From Mesostigma viride (Eukaryota; Streptophyta; Mesostigmatophyceae; Mesostigmatales; Mesostigmataceae), in assembly GCA_009746045.1 (NCBI GenBank), contig RPFO01000938.1, positions 580,262 through 644,261 on the forward strand: 64,000 nt of DNA, in the 5' to 3' direction. A program made the translations under genes and the position numbers. Every line of letters starts with the position of its first letter. Positions within the stretch are counted from its first letter, which is position 1. Below, in pieces: positions 41,327 to 48,881 of the stretch. The notes below the pieces were generated by a model. The model worked only from the letters and a program-made list of their open reading frames with translations, did not search any database and was not told the DNA's origin.

Positions 41327-41890
41327 TTAGAAAATTATCCGCGAGCTCGGACCGGCCCCTTTATCACCGACCGGGACACCTTCTGTCACGTGATGTTTGT
41401 CTCGTAGGTGAGTATTCAATCTCCGACTATCGACAAACGTATTTTTGCAGCCAGGGACCGTGCAGTTGACTCTATCGTTCACGTTGGCGACTCGCACTCT
41501 GGGACGAGGCGGCGTCCTCGCCACTGGCTCTCTAGCAGCTGGCGGAGGCGCGGACCCCACGATCTCTACGCGGAGAGGCTCGTCCGACCCGGCGCCGAGG
41601 GCAGCAGCCGGTTCTGGAGCCTGGACGGAGACCGGTTTTTGGTCGTAGGCGGACAGCGGTGGGTAGACTACAGGGCGAGAGTTTGCAGCGAGAGCCGCCA
41701 ACAACACTGCGTCCTTAAAACCGCGTACTTCGGCGACCTTCCCCTTTTTCGCGGGACGGGTCACGTGGGGCGAATGGATGACGATCGAGTTCGTCAACGC
41801 GGTCGTCGCGGCCTTCTTCGGAGGCGCGCGGGCCTTGCGCGGGGCTTTGGACGGTTTCTTGGCGGGTCGTCTAGCGATCTTCCGAGGCAT
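41327..41890 (-). CDS. PLV basic protein with C2H2 zinc finger
   Basis: 187 aa. The N-terminus is a Lys/Arg/Pro/Ala tail (MPRKIARRPAKKPSKAPRKA) like histone tails or virus core proteins. Residues ~140-165 carry one C2H2 finger: CTVPGC, then HLRDKHH (Cys-x4-Cys, His-x4-His). Likely binds DNA, perhaps condensing the genome in the virion or regulating genes. TTATAACG (plus strand 41,897-41,904) precedes the ATG. Confidence 0.7.
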   Translation of the reverse strand: MPRKIARRPAKKPSKAPRKARAPPKKAATTALTNSIVIHSPHVTRPAKKGKVAEVRGFKDAVLLAALAANSRPVVYPPLSAYDQKPVSVQAPEPAAALGAGSDEPLRVEIVGSAPPPAAREPVARTPPRPRVRVANVNDRVNCTVPGCKNTFVDSRRLNTHLRDKHHVTEGVPVGDKGAGPSSRIIF

Positions 41891-41920
41891 TGTGTGCGTT
41901 ATAATGTAGCGACGAGATTT

Positions 41921-44900
41921 TTAAACGGTCCATTGGATAGGCGCAAACACCTCGTCGCTAGCGTGCACCCCGGATTTTGACCTGCAATTCGTGGGCGGGT
42001 ATAGGTACACCACGGCGCTACCTGAACCGAGTGGCTTGTCTACCACCAACAGGATTTCGTAGACTCCGTCGGATTCGTCGAAACCGGGAGCAACTCGCCA
42101 GGACGGCCCGACTATCAGCCTACCAGCCGTGCCCGGGCCATACACGAGACCGACCGCGTCTGACAAGAGTCTATAGGGATGGCCGATATCCAGGAGAGTC
42201 GGCGCACTTTGCGTGAACTGGACCCGGAAATAGAAGGACGCGAGCGTCGTGGGCGACGGTACGACAGCCCCCGTTTCGTCACGAAAGCTCGCGACACCTT
42301 TTGGGCCCAGTTCCCAGAGCTCGGGCTGCATGTAGTCGTAGGCCACAGTCCGCATCCCGCTAATCGTGAATGGGATTCTATGAACCTCTCGCTCATCTGT
42401 GTATACGGCCTCGTCAAAATTCGACGTCCATGTTGGATTTATACCCCCTTCGCCGTAAAATTCCGCAGTTGATAGGTCCAACCATATCAAGGGGATATCG
42501 GGGTTAAAGCCGCTTTTCGGAACGAATGTAGCCGTGAATAAGTGTGTGAGACCGCCATTAGACGGTGCGAAAGACGTGGGTCGCTGGCACGCCATGTAGA
42601 CAAACCTATACCCTGAAGAATTAGTTGACGCATAGGTAATAACTGTTCCTCCGGCCCAGTCCTGACCGAGTATGGCGGTGCTTGGTGTATTGGTAGCATT
42701 TAGCGACGGGTAATCGTAAAAAAGCTTGACTGTGAATTTTTGAATGTGTGGGAGATCCGGTAGTATCCCATATACGGAAACTGGGTACGTCATCGGAACG
42801 TTCCCATAGTCGTATGACGGCAACTTGACAACGGCATGGACGATGTTGCTTTTTGAGAGTGTAAGGGTTCGATAGTATAGGTTCGGCTCGCCTGGGACGG
42901 GTGCAGAGAGTGCGTAACGACCCATGATAGAACTAAATAACCCAATAGTTCCGCGGTGCGTTAGACGTATCGTGTCCCCGGACGTCGAGTAAAGACCGGT
43001 TGGGTTCGTCGTAGTGATGGACGCAAACTCGACATTGTTCGTATTGTCGATCACCTCACATGTGTTGATGATCGTCTGTTGGGCGCTGTCTAGGTGAAAG
43101 ACCAACCTCACCTGACCAGGAGCATATGGAGCTATGACCCCAGTCGGAGAGGCTGTGAAAATGCCCATGACGGAATTCGCTAGCTTAGTCATACTGCTCA
43201 AACCAGTGGGAGCGGAATATGAGATGTATCGATCAATTAAACCATCGGAACGTCTCCTAAACGCTATCCAGAAGGTCGTCTTACTTGCCCACGTCGCGTC
43301 GAGTGTATACTCGGCGGCGATCTTCCGGTTTTGATATAGCCCGATCTTTCCGTTCGTCTTGTCAATACTGATCCCGCAAAACGACCACCAGTTGTCGGCC
43401 GCTCCTTGATTTCTCCAACAATTGTGGCCGTCCGTGAAAGCGGGGTGGTACTTTCCCGTTATGTCGTTGTGATCCGATAGCGAGACGAATGCGGTGCCGG
43501 ACGGGATGAGTACTTCGAAACACAGGACAAACGGACCATCGATTTCCTGGTCGGTGAACACGACGCACTTCTCGGGAGGCGTGACATCGTTCGCGGCAAG
43601 CCCGTAAAAATTCGCGGGATCGGGCGTGAACTCGTACTTGTCATGTGTCGGCTGCGAAGTCGTAGCGGGATCTCGCGAGAAATACAGGAGACTGTGGAAC
43701 GTCGTGGGCGGTCCGCTCACTGTCACGGTCTCTCCGGTCAGGTTCGGGGCGTCTCGGGGACACGAGAAGCGAGGCGTGATTTGGACCGTCTCCTGCGACG
43801 AGTGTGGCAGAAGATAGTTTAAAACCCCCGCGCCGGTCACTGACCCAACAACGACTCCGTCCGCGACGATCTCGTAATTTGCGGGAGTTTGCGTGCCGTC
43901 GCCCCATCCCGTTGAATGGTCTGCGTACATTTGTACGCCGATCCTCGCCGCTCTCGTCGTTGTAAAGTAATGGCTCGGTGTTCGAATAGCCGGGACGAGC
44001 GGGTCGGTCTTCACCACGCCGACAACAGCCATTTTTCGCTGGGTAGTAGACGTAGTCATCGTCGCGTCATCGTAAATCGTCACATCAGCCGACACGAGCT
44101 TCCCGTGATCCGCCGACGTCAATGTGCACGTGACCGCGTCCTCTCCGCGTAATCCCCCGTCCACGTCAAGCTGGAAACTACCCGCGGCGTCGGTTATCGC
44201 GATATTGTCGACTTTCCACGAGATGGGCAGCTTCCTTTGATAAGCCCATGGCGTCGTGTTCTTGATTCCTAGCGTGAGAGGAGGCACGCCACCATCGCCA
44301 ACGACGACCCATGTCTGGTAAGGCGCAGTCGTTCTCCAGTAACTTGTGATCGGCTGGTCGATCCGCCCGACGTCCCAGGCTGTCAACGGGGAGTACGCGC
44401 GCGTGATGTGAATGCTATAGGGCATCCGCTGTATCCTGTTCAGGTCTCTCGTAGTAGCGAACCCGATTTGCTCGTAGCTCATCAATTTGCCGAAGTAGGC
44501 ATGGCTCGCGCTTCCGAAATGGATGTCATCGATGTATGGACCGTCTACCGTTTGACTCATAACGACGGGGTCGAGCGCGCCAAGGACCTGGACGCTGTAA
44601 ACGCTTTTACCGCTGCTACTGCCCCCGGTGACCGTGTAGGGGAGCCGGATCCGAATGTCCTGGTTGTTTGATACTGTGAACGTAGTCCCTGGCGCGGAAA
44701 TTGTGCCGTCTTCATACTCTAACACGAACGTCGCGGTCGGATCAGGAAGGGCCGTATACCCGACGCCGTGTTGATCAAATAGCCAATCGATCTGGTCGCG
44801 CGTCAGAATACGATCCGCGACGATCTGGGACATGCGCGAATACTGATCCAGCAACCACAAGGACGAAATCCGGATCCAACTAGCGTTTATTCCGCCGTCG

Positions 44901-45157
44901 ACCTCGAGCATGCCACTCGACTCGCCGGTAGTGGTCACTGTCCAGTCGGAGTGGTTATCCCCTAAACGCAGCCTTGTCGGAGCCCCAGGGTACATGTATC
45001 GTACCCCGTTGATCGTCACGTGTCGGTCGAATGGGTGAACCGCAAGTTGGAGAGCTTGCACGTCGCTCTCGACGTCCGCGATTCGTTCGTCTACCCCGTC
45101 TTCTACAAGTCCTGTTGCGATATTGAAGCCGGACGCGTTTGAGCTTATAACGACCAT
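41921..45157 (-). CDS. PLV giant fibre-like protein, 1,078 aa
   Basis: A longer frame starts at 45,379, but that would run across the divergent gene at 45,199. The ATG at 45,157 (MVVISSNASGFNIATGLVED) fits the 41-bp divergent gap. Residues ~20-50 look like a short coiled coil (VDERIADVESDVQALQLAV), then mostly beta-rich, Thr/Ser/Gly/Tyr-rich sequence. Around residues 520-700 there is a lectin/SPRY-like stretch (FVLCFEVLIPSG, WWSFCGISIDKTNGKIGLYQ). The profile fits a trimeric fibre or spike, though no specific family is recognised. It uses ~18% of the provirus. Confidence 0.75.
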   Translation of the reverse strand: MVVISSNASGFNIATGLVEDGVDERIADVESDVQALQLAVHPFDRHVTINGVRYMYPGAPTRLRLGDNHSDWTVTTTGESSGMLEVDGGINASWIRISSLWLLDQYSRMSQIVADRILTRDQIDWLFDQHGVGYTALPDPTATFVLEYEDGTISAPGTTFTVSNNQDIRIRLPYTVTGGSSSGKSVYSVQVLGALDPVVMSQTVDGPYIDDIHFGSASHAYFGKLMSYEQIGFATTRDLNRIQRMPYSIHITRAYSPLTAWDVGRIDQPITSYWRTTAPYQTWVVVGDGGVPPLTLGIKNTTPWAYQRKLPISWKVDNIAITDAAGSFQLDVDGGLRGEDAVTCTLTSADHGKLVSADVTIYDDATMTTSTTQRKMAVVGVVKTDPLVPAIRTPSHYFTTTRAARIGVQMYADHSTGWGDGTQTPANYEIVADGVVVGSVTGAGVLNYLLPHSSQETVQITPRFSCPRDAPNLTGETVTVSGPPTTFHSLLYFSRDPATTSQPTHDKYEFTPDPANFYGLAANDVTPPEKCVVFTDQEIDGPFVLCFEVLIPSGTAFVSLSDHNDITGKYHPAFTDGHNCWRNQGAADNWWSFCGISIDKTNGKIGLYQNRKIAAEYTLDATWASKTTFWIAFRRRSDGLIDRYISYSAPTGLSSMTKLANSVMGIFTASPTGVIAPYAPGQVRLVFHLDSAQQTIINTCEVIDNTNNVEFASITTTNPTGLYSTSGDTIRLTHRGTIGLFSSIMGRYALSAPVPGEPNLYYRTLTLSKSNIVHAVVKLPSYDYGNVPMTYPVSVYGILPDLPHIQKFTVKLFYDYPSLNATNTPSTAILGQDWAGGTVITYASTNSSGYRFVYMACQRPTSFAPSNGGLTHLFTATFVPKSGFNPDIPLIWLDLSTAEFYGEGGINPTWTSNFDEAVYTDEREVHRIPFTISGMRTVAYDYMQPELWELGPKGVASFRDETGAVVPSPTTLASFYFRVQFTQSAPTLLDIGHPYRLLSDAVGLVYGPGTAGRLIVGPSWRVAPGFDESDGVYEILLVVDKPLGSGSAVVYLYPPTNCRSKSGVHASDEVFAPIQWTV

Positions 45158-45198
45158 GGTGTCATGAATTTTATCTAAGATTAAAAGTATAGCCCCAC
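45158..45198. promoter_or_regulatory. PLV divergent promoter, 41 bp
   Basis: The only divergent gap in the provirus. AT-rich: AATTTTATCTAAGATTAAAA, then AGTATAG before the rightward ATG; on the minus strand GATAAAATTC precedes the leftward ATG. It separates the leftward (virion) and rightward (packaging/replication) units. Confidence 0.55.
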
Positions 45199-45741
45199 AT
45201 GGACCAGGTCCCAGACGCCCCAGATTCGCCCAAGACCTCCGTCGCGTCCGACGCGGAACCAGCGCCACAGCAGGAAAACCCCAATACAGTGTACATCCCG
45301 CCACATCCGCCGAAGGGCCCGAGAGGCAAGCGACTGACGGAAGAGCAGCGTGCGGCACTCCGCGAGAAGATGCGGCCATACCATCAAAAACGCAACGAGG
45401 AGCGCGCGAAGAAAAGGCAGGAGGAGCGAGAAGCCGAAATTACTAAGCGGAAAGTGCTGGAGATGGAACTCGAAATCCAACGACAACGTCTGGTCGAGCT
45501 CGAGATGGAAGAGAAGCGAAACAAGTACCGCATCGAGCGACTGTTGGCCGCTGAAGAGGTGGCTATGACGCCGTCAGACACGCCACGCCCTCGCCGCGGT
45601 CGTAAGCCGAAGGCCGAGGTCGAGGAAGAGGAGCGTCAACGGGCCGCGAATCCACTGCCGGACGTGCGGACAACTACGCCGTATGAGCAGAAGATGCTGG
45701 CCATCCGCGCGCAATTACTAGCCAGCTTAAACGACGATTAA
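45199..45741 (+). CDS. PLV coiled-coil, AT-hook-like protein, 180 aa
   Basis: Acidic/Pro-rich N-terminus, then a long charged helix (residues ~50-120; EERAKKRQEEREAEITKRK and following), a basic patch PRPRRGRKPKAE resembling an AT-hook, and a helical C-terminus. First gene of the rightward unit, 26 bp before the ATPase gene. Function not recognised; a scaffold or DNA-associated packaging role would fit the position. Confidence 0.7.
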   Translation: MDQVPDAPDSPKTSVASDAEPAPQQENPNTVYIPPHPPKGPRGKRLTEEQRAALREKMRPYHQKRNEERAKKRQEEREAEITKRKVLEMELEIQRQRLVELEMEEKRNKYRIERLLAAEEVAMTPSDTPRPRRGRKPKAEVEEEERQRAANPLPDVRTTTPYEQKMLAIRAQLLASLNDD

Positions 45742-45767
45742 AATCTATCCTATCCTATTGTAATAAA

Positions 45768-46652
45768 ATGACGGTCATCGAAAGCATTCATATCCAGACC
45801 CCACTAGCGAACAAGGATTTGAAGGTCAAATATGCAAAAGCTCGCCAGGTTCCAGCCAACGCGCCACGGCTCCATTTCATAGCCTCGTTCGTGGGTATGC
45901 GCGGGACCGGGAAGACCACTTCAGCTATTAACATGCTAAAGGCGTATTTTGATGCCCATTCATTTGACAAGCTGTACTTGATATCTGGATCCGCGACAAC
46001 AGAACCCAAGTACAAATTACTGCCGACACCCGCCATGTCCATGGAAACGTACACAGACAATGACTTTAATCAGATGGTAGCGGACATCAAGAAGGACCTC
46101 ACAGAGTACGAAGAGTACCAACGCGATATGGCTGTGTGGGAAAAATTCAAGAAATACTACCTAGATGGCGAGAAAACGGAGGACGACATGGATCTCAACA
46201 TGTACCTGACGCTGGACAGGCTACAGTTTAAAGAGCCAGAGACGCGGTTCCGGTACGGTCCTCCCTCGTCCGTCATTTTGATAGACGACATGGCAGGTTC
46301 AAAACTTTATCGCTCAGACTCGAAAGGCCCTGTGTCGTCGTTTGCATTTAAGCATCGACACCTACTGACCTCGATGGTATTTTTGAACCAATCGTTTACA
46401 TCGGCCGGGGTGCCCCGGTCAGTGCGCGCGAACGTTTCTTTTCTAGTCCTGTTTCGTACGAAGGACCGGCGAGCCTCGCGACAGATTGCTGAGGAATCCT
46501 CAGGACACACATCGCCCGAGGATTTCCTTGCGCTATGGGAATATGCTACGAAAGACTCGCCTCACGATTTTCTTGCCGTCGACAACGACGAACCCGACGA
46601 CGCTAAACGGTACAGGAAAAACTTCGATCACTTCCTTGTGATCAAAAAATAA
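45768..46652 (+). CDS. PLV genome-packaging ATPase (A32/FtsK-HerA type)
   Basis: 294 aa. Walker A is FVGMRGTGKTTSAINML (residues ~42-58), Walker B is SVILIDDMAGS (~165-175), followed by a sensor-like SMVFLNQSF segment and an arginine-bearing VRANVSFLVLFR. These match the packaging ATPases of NCLDVs, virophages and PLVs, which translocate DNA into capsids. Length and intact frame are typical. Confidence 0.85.
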   Translation: MTVIESIHIQTPLANKDLKVKYAKARQVPANAPRLHFIASFVGMRGTGKTTSAINMLKAYFDAHSFDKLYLISGSATTEPKYKLLPTPAMSMETYTDNDFNQMVADIKKDLTEYEEYQRDMAVWEKFKKYYLDGEKTEDDMDLNMYLTLDRLQFKEPETRFRYGPPSSVILIDDMAGSKLYRSDSKGPVSSFAFKHRHLLTSMVFLNQSFTSAGVPRSVRANVSFLVLFRTKDRRASRQIAEESSGHTSPEDFLALWEYATKDSPHDFLAVDNDEPDDAKRYRKNFDHFLVIKK

Positions 46653-46677
46653 TCTATGCTTTATCATATACACGCGA

Positions 46678-47175
46678 ATGGATCTGAAGCAGGCTTACCC
46701 TAATGCTTTTCACGAGTCTTCACCAGCTCTCCCACCCATCCGGATCGAGGAGAAAGCGCCTCCGAAGAGTTCGTATCAGCGCAGGCTTGACAGGCGAGAG
46801 CTCATCCTTAACGTGTCGACGCTCGTTCGTTACTTGACCGGGGCCAGGGTCTCCTCGAAGACTCACGAGAGGTTGGCGGCGTTCGTGCGAGAGTGTGGGT
46901 ACGACGGCGAGCTCCCGCCGACACACACCGGAATCGGGCACGAATGTCGACAGAAATTAATGTCGATCATCGCCACGAAACGGAAGCCACGCAACCCTCC
47001 TCCTCCCCCCCGCTCGCCTCGCCCCCCGAAAGCTAGAAAAGAAAAAGTCCCCCACACCCCCAAGAAACGCGGGAGACCGGCTGGGTCGAAAGACACGAAG
47101 CCACGGACTCATAATATTGACCCCGCGACAGGACGACTGCGACCATGGGGACGGCCGAAGAAGTCGAAATTGTAA
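46678..47175 (+). CDS. PLV AT-hook DNA-binding protein, 165 aa
   Basis: Residues ~35-100 form a helical globular part (LILNVSTLVRYLTGARVSSK). The C-terminal third is Pro/Lys/Arg-rich with two AT-hook cores, KKRGRPAGSK and WGRPKKSKL. Probably binds AT-rich DNA. Lies 25 bp after the ATPase gene; CATATACACGCG precedes the ATG. Family not recognised. Confidence 0.68.
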   Translation: MDLKQAYPNAFHESSPALPPIRIEEKAPPKSSYQRRLDRRELILNVSTLVRYLTGARVSSKTHERLAAFVRECGYDGELPPTHTGIGHECRQKLMSIIATKRKPRNPPPPPRSPRPPKARKEKVPHTPKKRGRPAGSKDTKPRTHNIDPATGRLRPWGRPKKSKL

Positions 47176-47213
47176 ATGCGTTTATATACTGAAAAATCCA
47201 CAAAATCCCGCTC

Positions 47214-47338
47214 TAGCGGCCGCGGAAGCTATCGAGAGTTAACCTAACCAGGGAGTGTCCCACCGACCGTTAGGTCGGTTCCTCTGAAGCGAAGACGCGG
47301 GTTCGAATCCCGGTGGAAGCAACTTAAATCGTATTTTT
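47214..47338 (+). ncRNA. Possible Pol III small RNA / tRNA-like locus in PLV
   Basis: A perfect B-box GGTTCGAATCC (47,300-47,310) sits in a GCGGG-loop-CCCGG T-arm-like hairpin and is followed by TTTTT at 47,334-47,338, a Pol III terminator. Upstream are a 7-bp hairpin ACCGACC-GTTA-GGTCGGT (47,262-47,279) and a weak A-box-like TAGCGGCCGCGG (47,214). A full cloverleaf could not be folded, so this may be a tRNA 3' remnant, an integration site or a VA-RNA-like transcript. Confidence 0.4.
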
Positions 47339-47426
47339 GCAATAAAAACGACGTATTTACCATTTTTTGCATTAAACGCTCGTTCACATCCAAATTAATT
47401 TCTTTGCATAGGATATACTGAGTCTC

Positions 47427-48692
47427 ATGGTTTCAAGGACAGCAGACGAACTCCGCATGCGACGAGAAGCACAGGCGAGGTACCGCCAGAAACACCCGGA
47501 CCGTGCAGCTCTCCAGGTCATGCGCGCGATGGCCAAGAAAGACGCTTGGATGCCTACCGAGAAATGGCTCCAGAAACACGGGACAGACTGCGACGAGGTA
47601 AAGCTGATCCGGAAGAACGCGGACTTGCCCGACAAGGATTGCAAATCCGCGGACACTCGCCCGGTCTCGCGAGCACCCACGAGCAAGTTATGGAGCCTCG
47701 CCGAGGTCATGGAGACCGCCCAGCAAGTCAGGCCGGAGAACCAGCCCGTAGCTACCGTGCAAGGAGACAGGGTCATTAAGACGGCTAAGGGCGCGACAGT
47801 GGCGACGATTAAGCAGTACGTTGGTCGCGTGGGACAGATCCTAGACGCTCTCGGATGCAGCCGGACAGAACCCGTCACGTGTCTCCTGGACGTCGATAAA
47901 GTCATCGCGACAATTCAGAACATGAAGAGGGGAGACGCGACAGGAGCGAGAACAGCACGCGCAAATCTCTCGGCGGCAATAAACGGCATTAACAAAATCT
48001 TCCCACTATCTCGCCAACTTCCGGCAACTGTCGTCGAGGCCTACAAGACTCAACAGGCCATCGAGCAGGAAGGGCGACTAACCATCGACGCTTACGTCAG
48101 CGAGAATGTGGCGCCGGAGTATGATTTCAAGACGCTCCAATCGATCCACAGGTCCATCGCAGACCCAAACAGCGATGAGAAGCTGATGGGGTACCTTTAC
48201 CTCAGCGGGAAGAATCTCCCGCCAACTCGGTACAATTACCACGATGTCAGATTCGTAAACAACGAGAGCGAGATAGGACCCCACGAAAACGCGTTCATTG
48301 TCCCCGAGAACCGGTTCGTAATTCGACACCACAAGACGGCGAAAGACCTCGGGGCCATCGATTTCGTCGTCCCGCCGTCGATGAAAGCGTTCCGGGAAAT
48401 CCTCAAAGCCCGCTCGACGAACGGGAAATGGTTATTCCCGGCCGGAAGAGGACGTGGGCATATCAGCAAATCCGCGTTTGGCGAGCGATACCGCGCGACT
48501 TATCACGGGATCCTCAACACTCGGCGGGCGTTCGTCACGGCGTTCGTTAAGCGAGCGACGTCCGCGGAACGGATCAAATATGCAAGGGGCATGGCACACT
48601 CCCCGGCGATGGCGATTCGGTATGAGCGGAACGATCAATTGGATCCCGCGACTCTGGAGAAAGCAAGAAAAATGGACGATGAAGACGTTTGA
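47427..48692 (+). CDS. PLV tyrosine recombinase / integrase
   Basis: 421 aa. Expected to integrate or resolve the viral genome. The N-terminal ~100 residues are basic. A SAM-like core-binding region (YVGRVGQILDALG to INGINKIFPLSRQ) is followed by the catalytic domain: Arg in LPPTRYNYHDV, Lys in RHHKTAKDL, the box II-type LNTRRAFVTAFVKRA, His in GMAHSPAMAI and the nucleophile Tyr in IRYERND. All expected residues can be placed. The B-box locus lies just upstream. Frame intact. Confidence 0.8.
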   Translation: MVSRTADELRMRREAQARYRQKHPDRAALQVMRAMAKKDAWMPTEKWLQKHGTDCDEVKLIRKNADLPDKDCKSADTRPVSRAPTSKLWSLAEVMETAQQVRPENQPVATVQGDRVIKTAKGATVATIKQYVGRVGQILDALGCSRTEPVTCLLDVDKVIATIQNMKRGDATGARTARANLSAAINGINKIFPLSRQLPATVVEAYKTQQAIEQEGRLTIDAYVSENVAPEYDFKTLQSIHRSIADPNSDEKLMGYLYLSGKNLPPTRYNYHDVRFVNNESEIGPHENAFIVPENRFVIRHHKTAKDLGAIDFVVPPSMKAFREILKARSTNGKWLFPAGRGRGHISKSAFGERYRATYHGILNTRRAFVTAFVKRATSAERIKYARGMAHSPAMAIRYERNDQLDPATLEKARKMDDEDV

Positions 48693-48881
48693 TTGATTCT
48701 GTCGCTATCTGAAAATTGTTTGTCGCCCTTTTATACTACGTATAAAAGTCCCGGGTTTTTTCGGCTATCGAGAAAGCTGAATTGTATTATTGATTAATAA
48801 AATCCACTTCCTTCCAATCAGAAAAAAAACCAGTCTCGTTTCGGCCAGAAAATAAAATCTGAGCTATAGGTATACACAACT
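48693..48881. promoter_or_regulatory. PLV intergenic palindrome before primase-helicase
   Basis: CTTTTATAC-TAC-GTATAAAAG (48,728-48,748) is a 21-bp palindrome containing TATAAAA on both strands, followed by CCCGGGTTTTTTCGG. It could be a terminator for the recombinase, a promoter for the next gene, or both. CTATAGGTATACACAAC lies just before the next ATG. Confidence 0.45.

Noticed and set aside
45158-45379. N-terminal extension of the giant fibre-like protein to 45,379
   Set aside because: It would overlap the divergent gene at 45,199 and is Arg/Cys-rich unlike the rest; the ATG at 45,157 fits the intergenic gap.
47240-47323. Complete tRNA gene
   Set aside because: Only the T-arm and B-box are convincing; no acceptor or anticodon stem of correct geometry could be folded.
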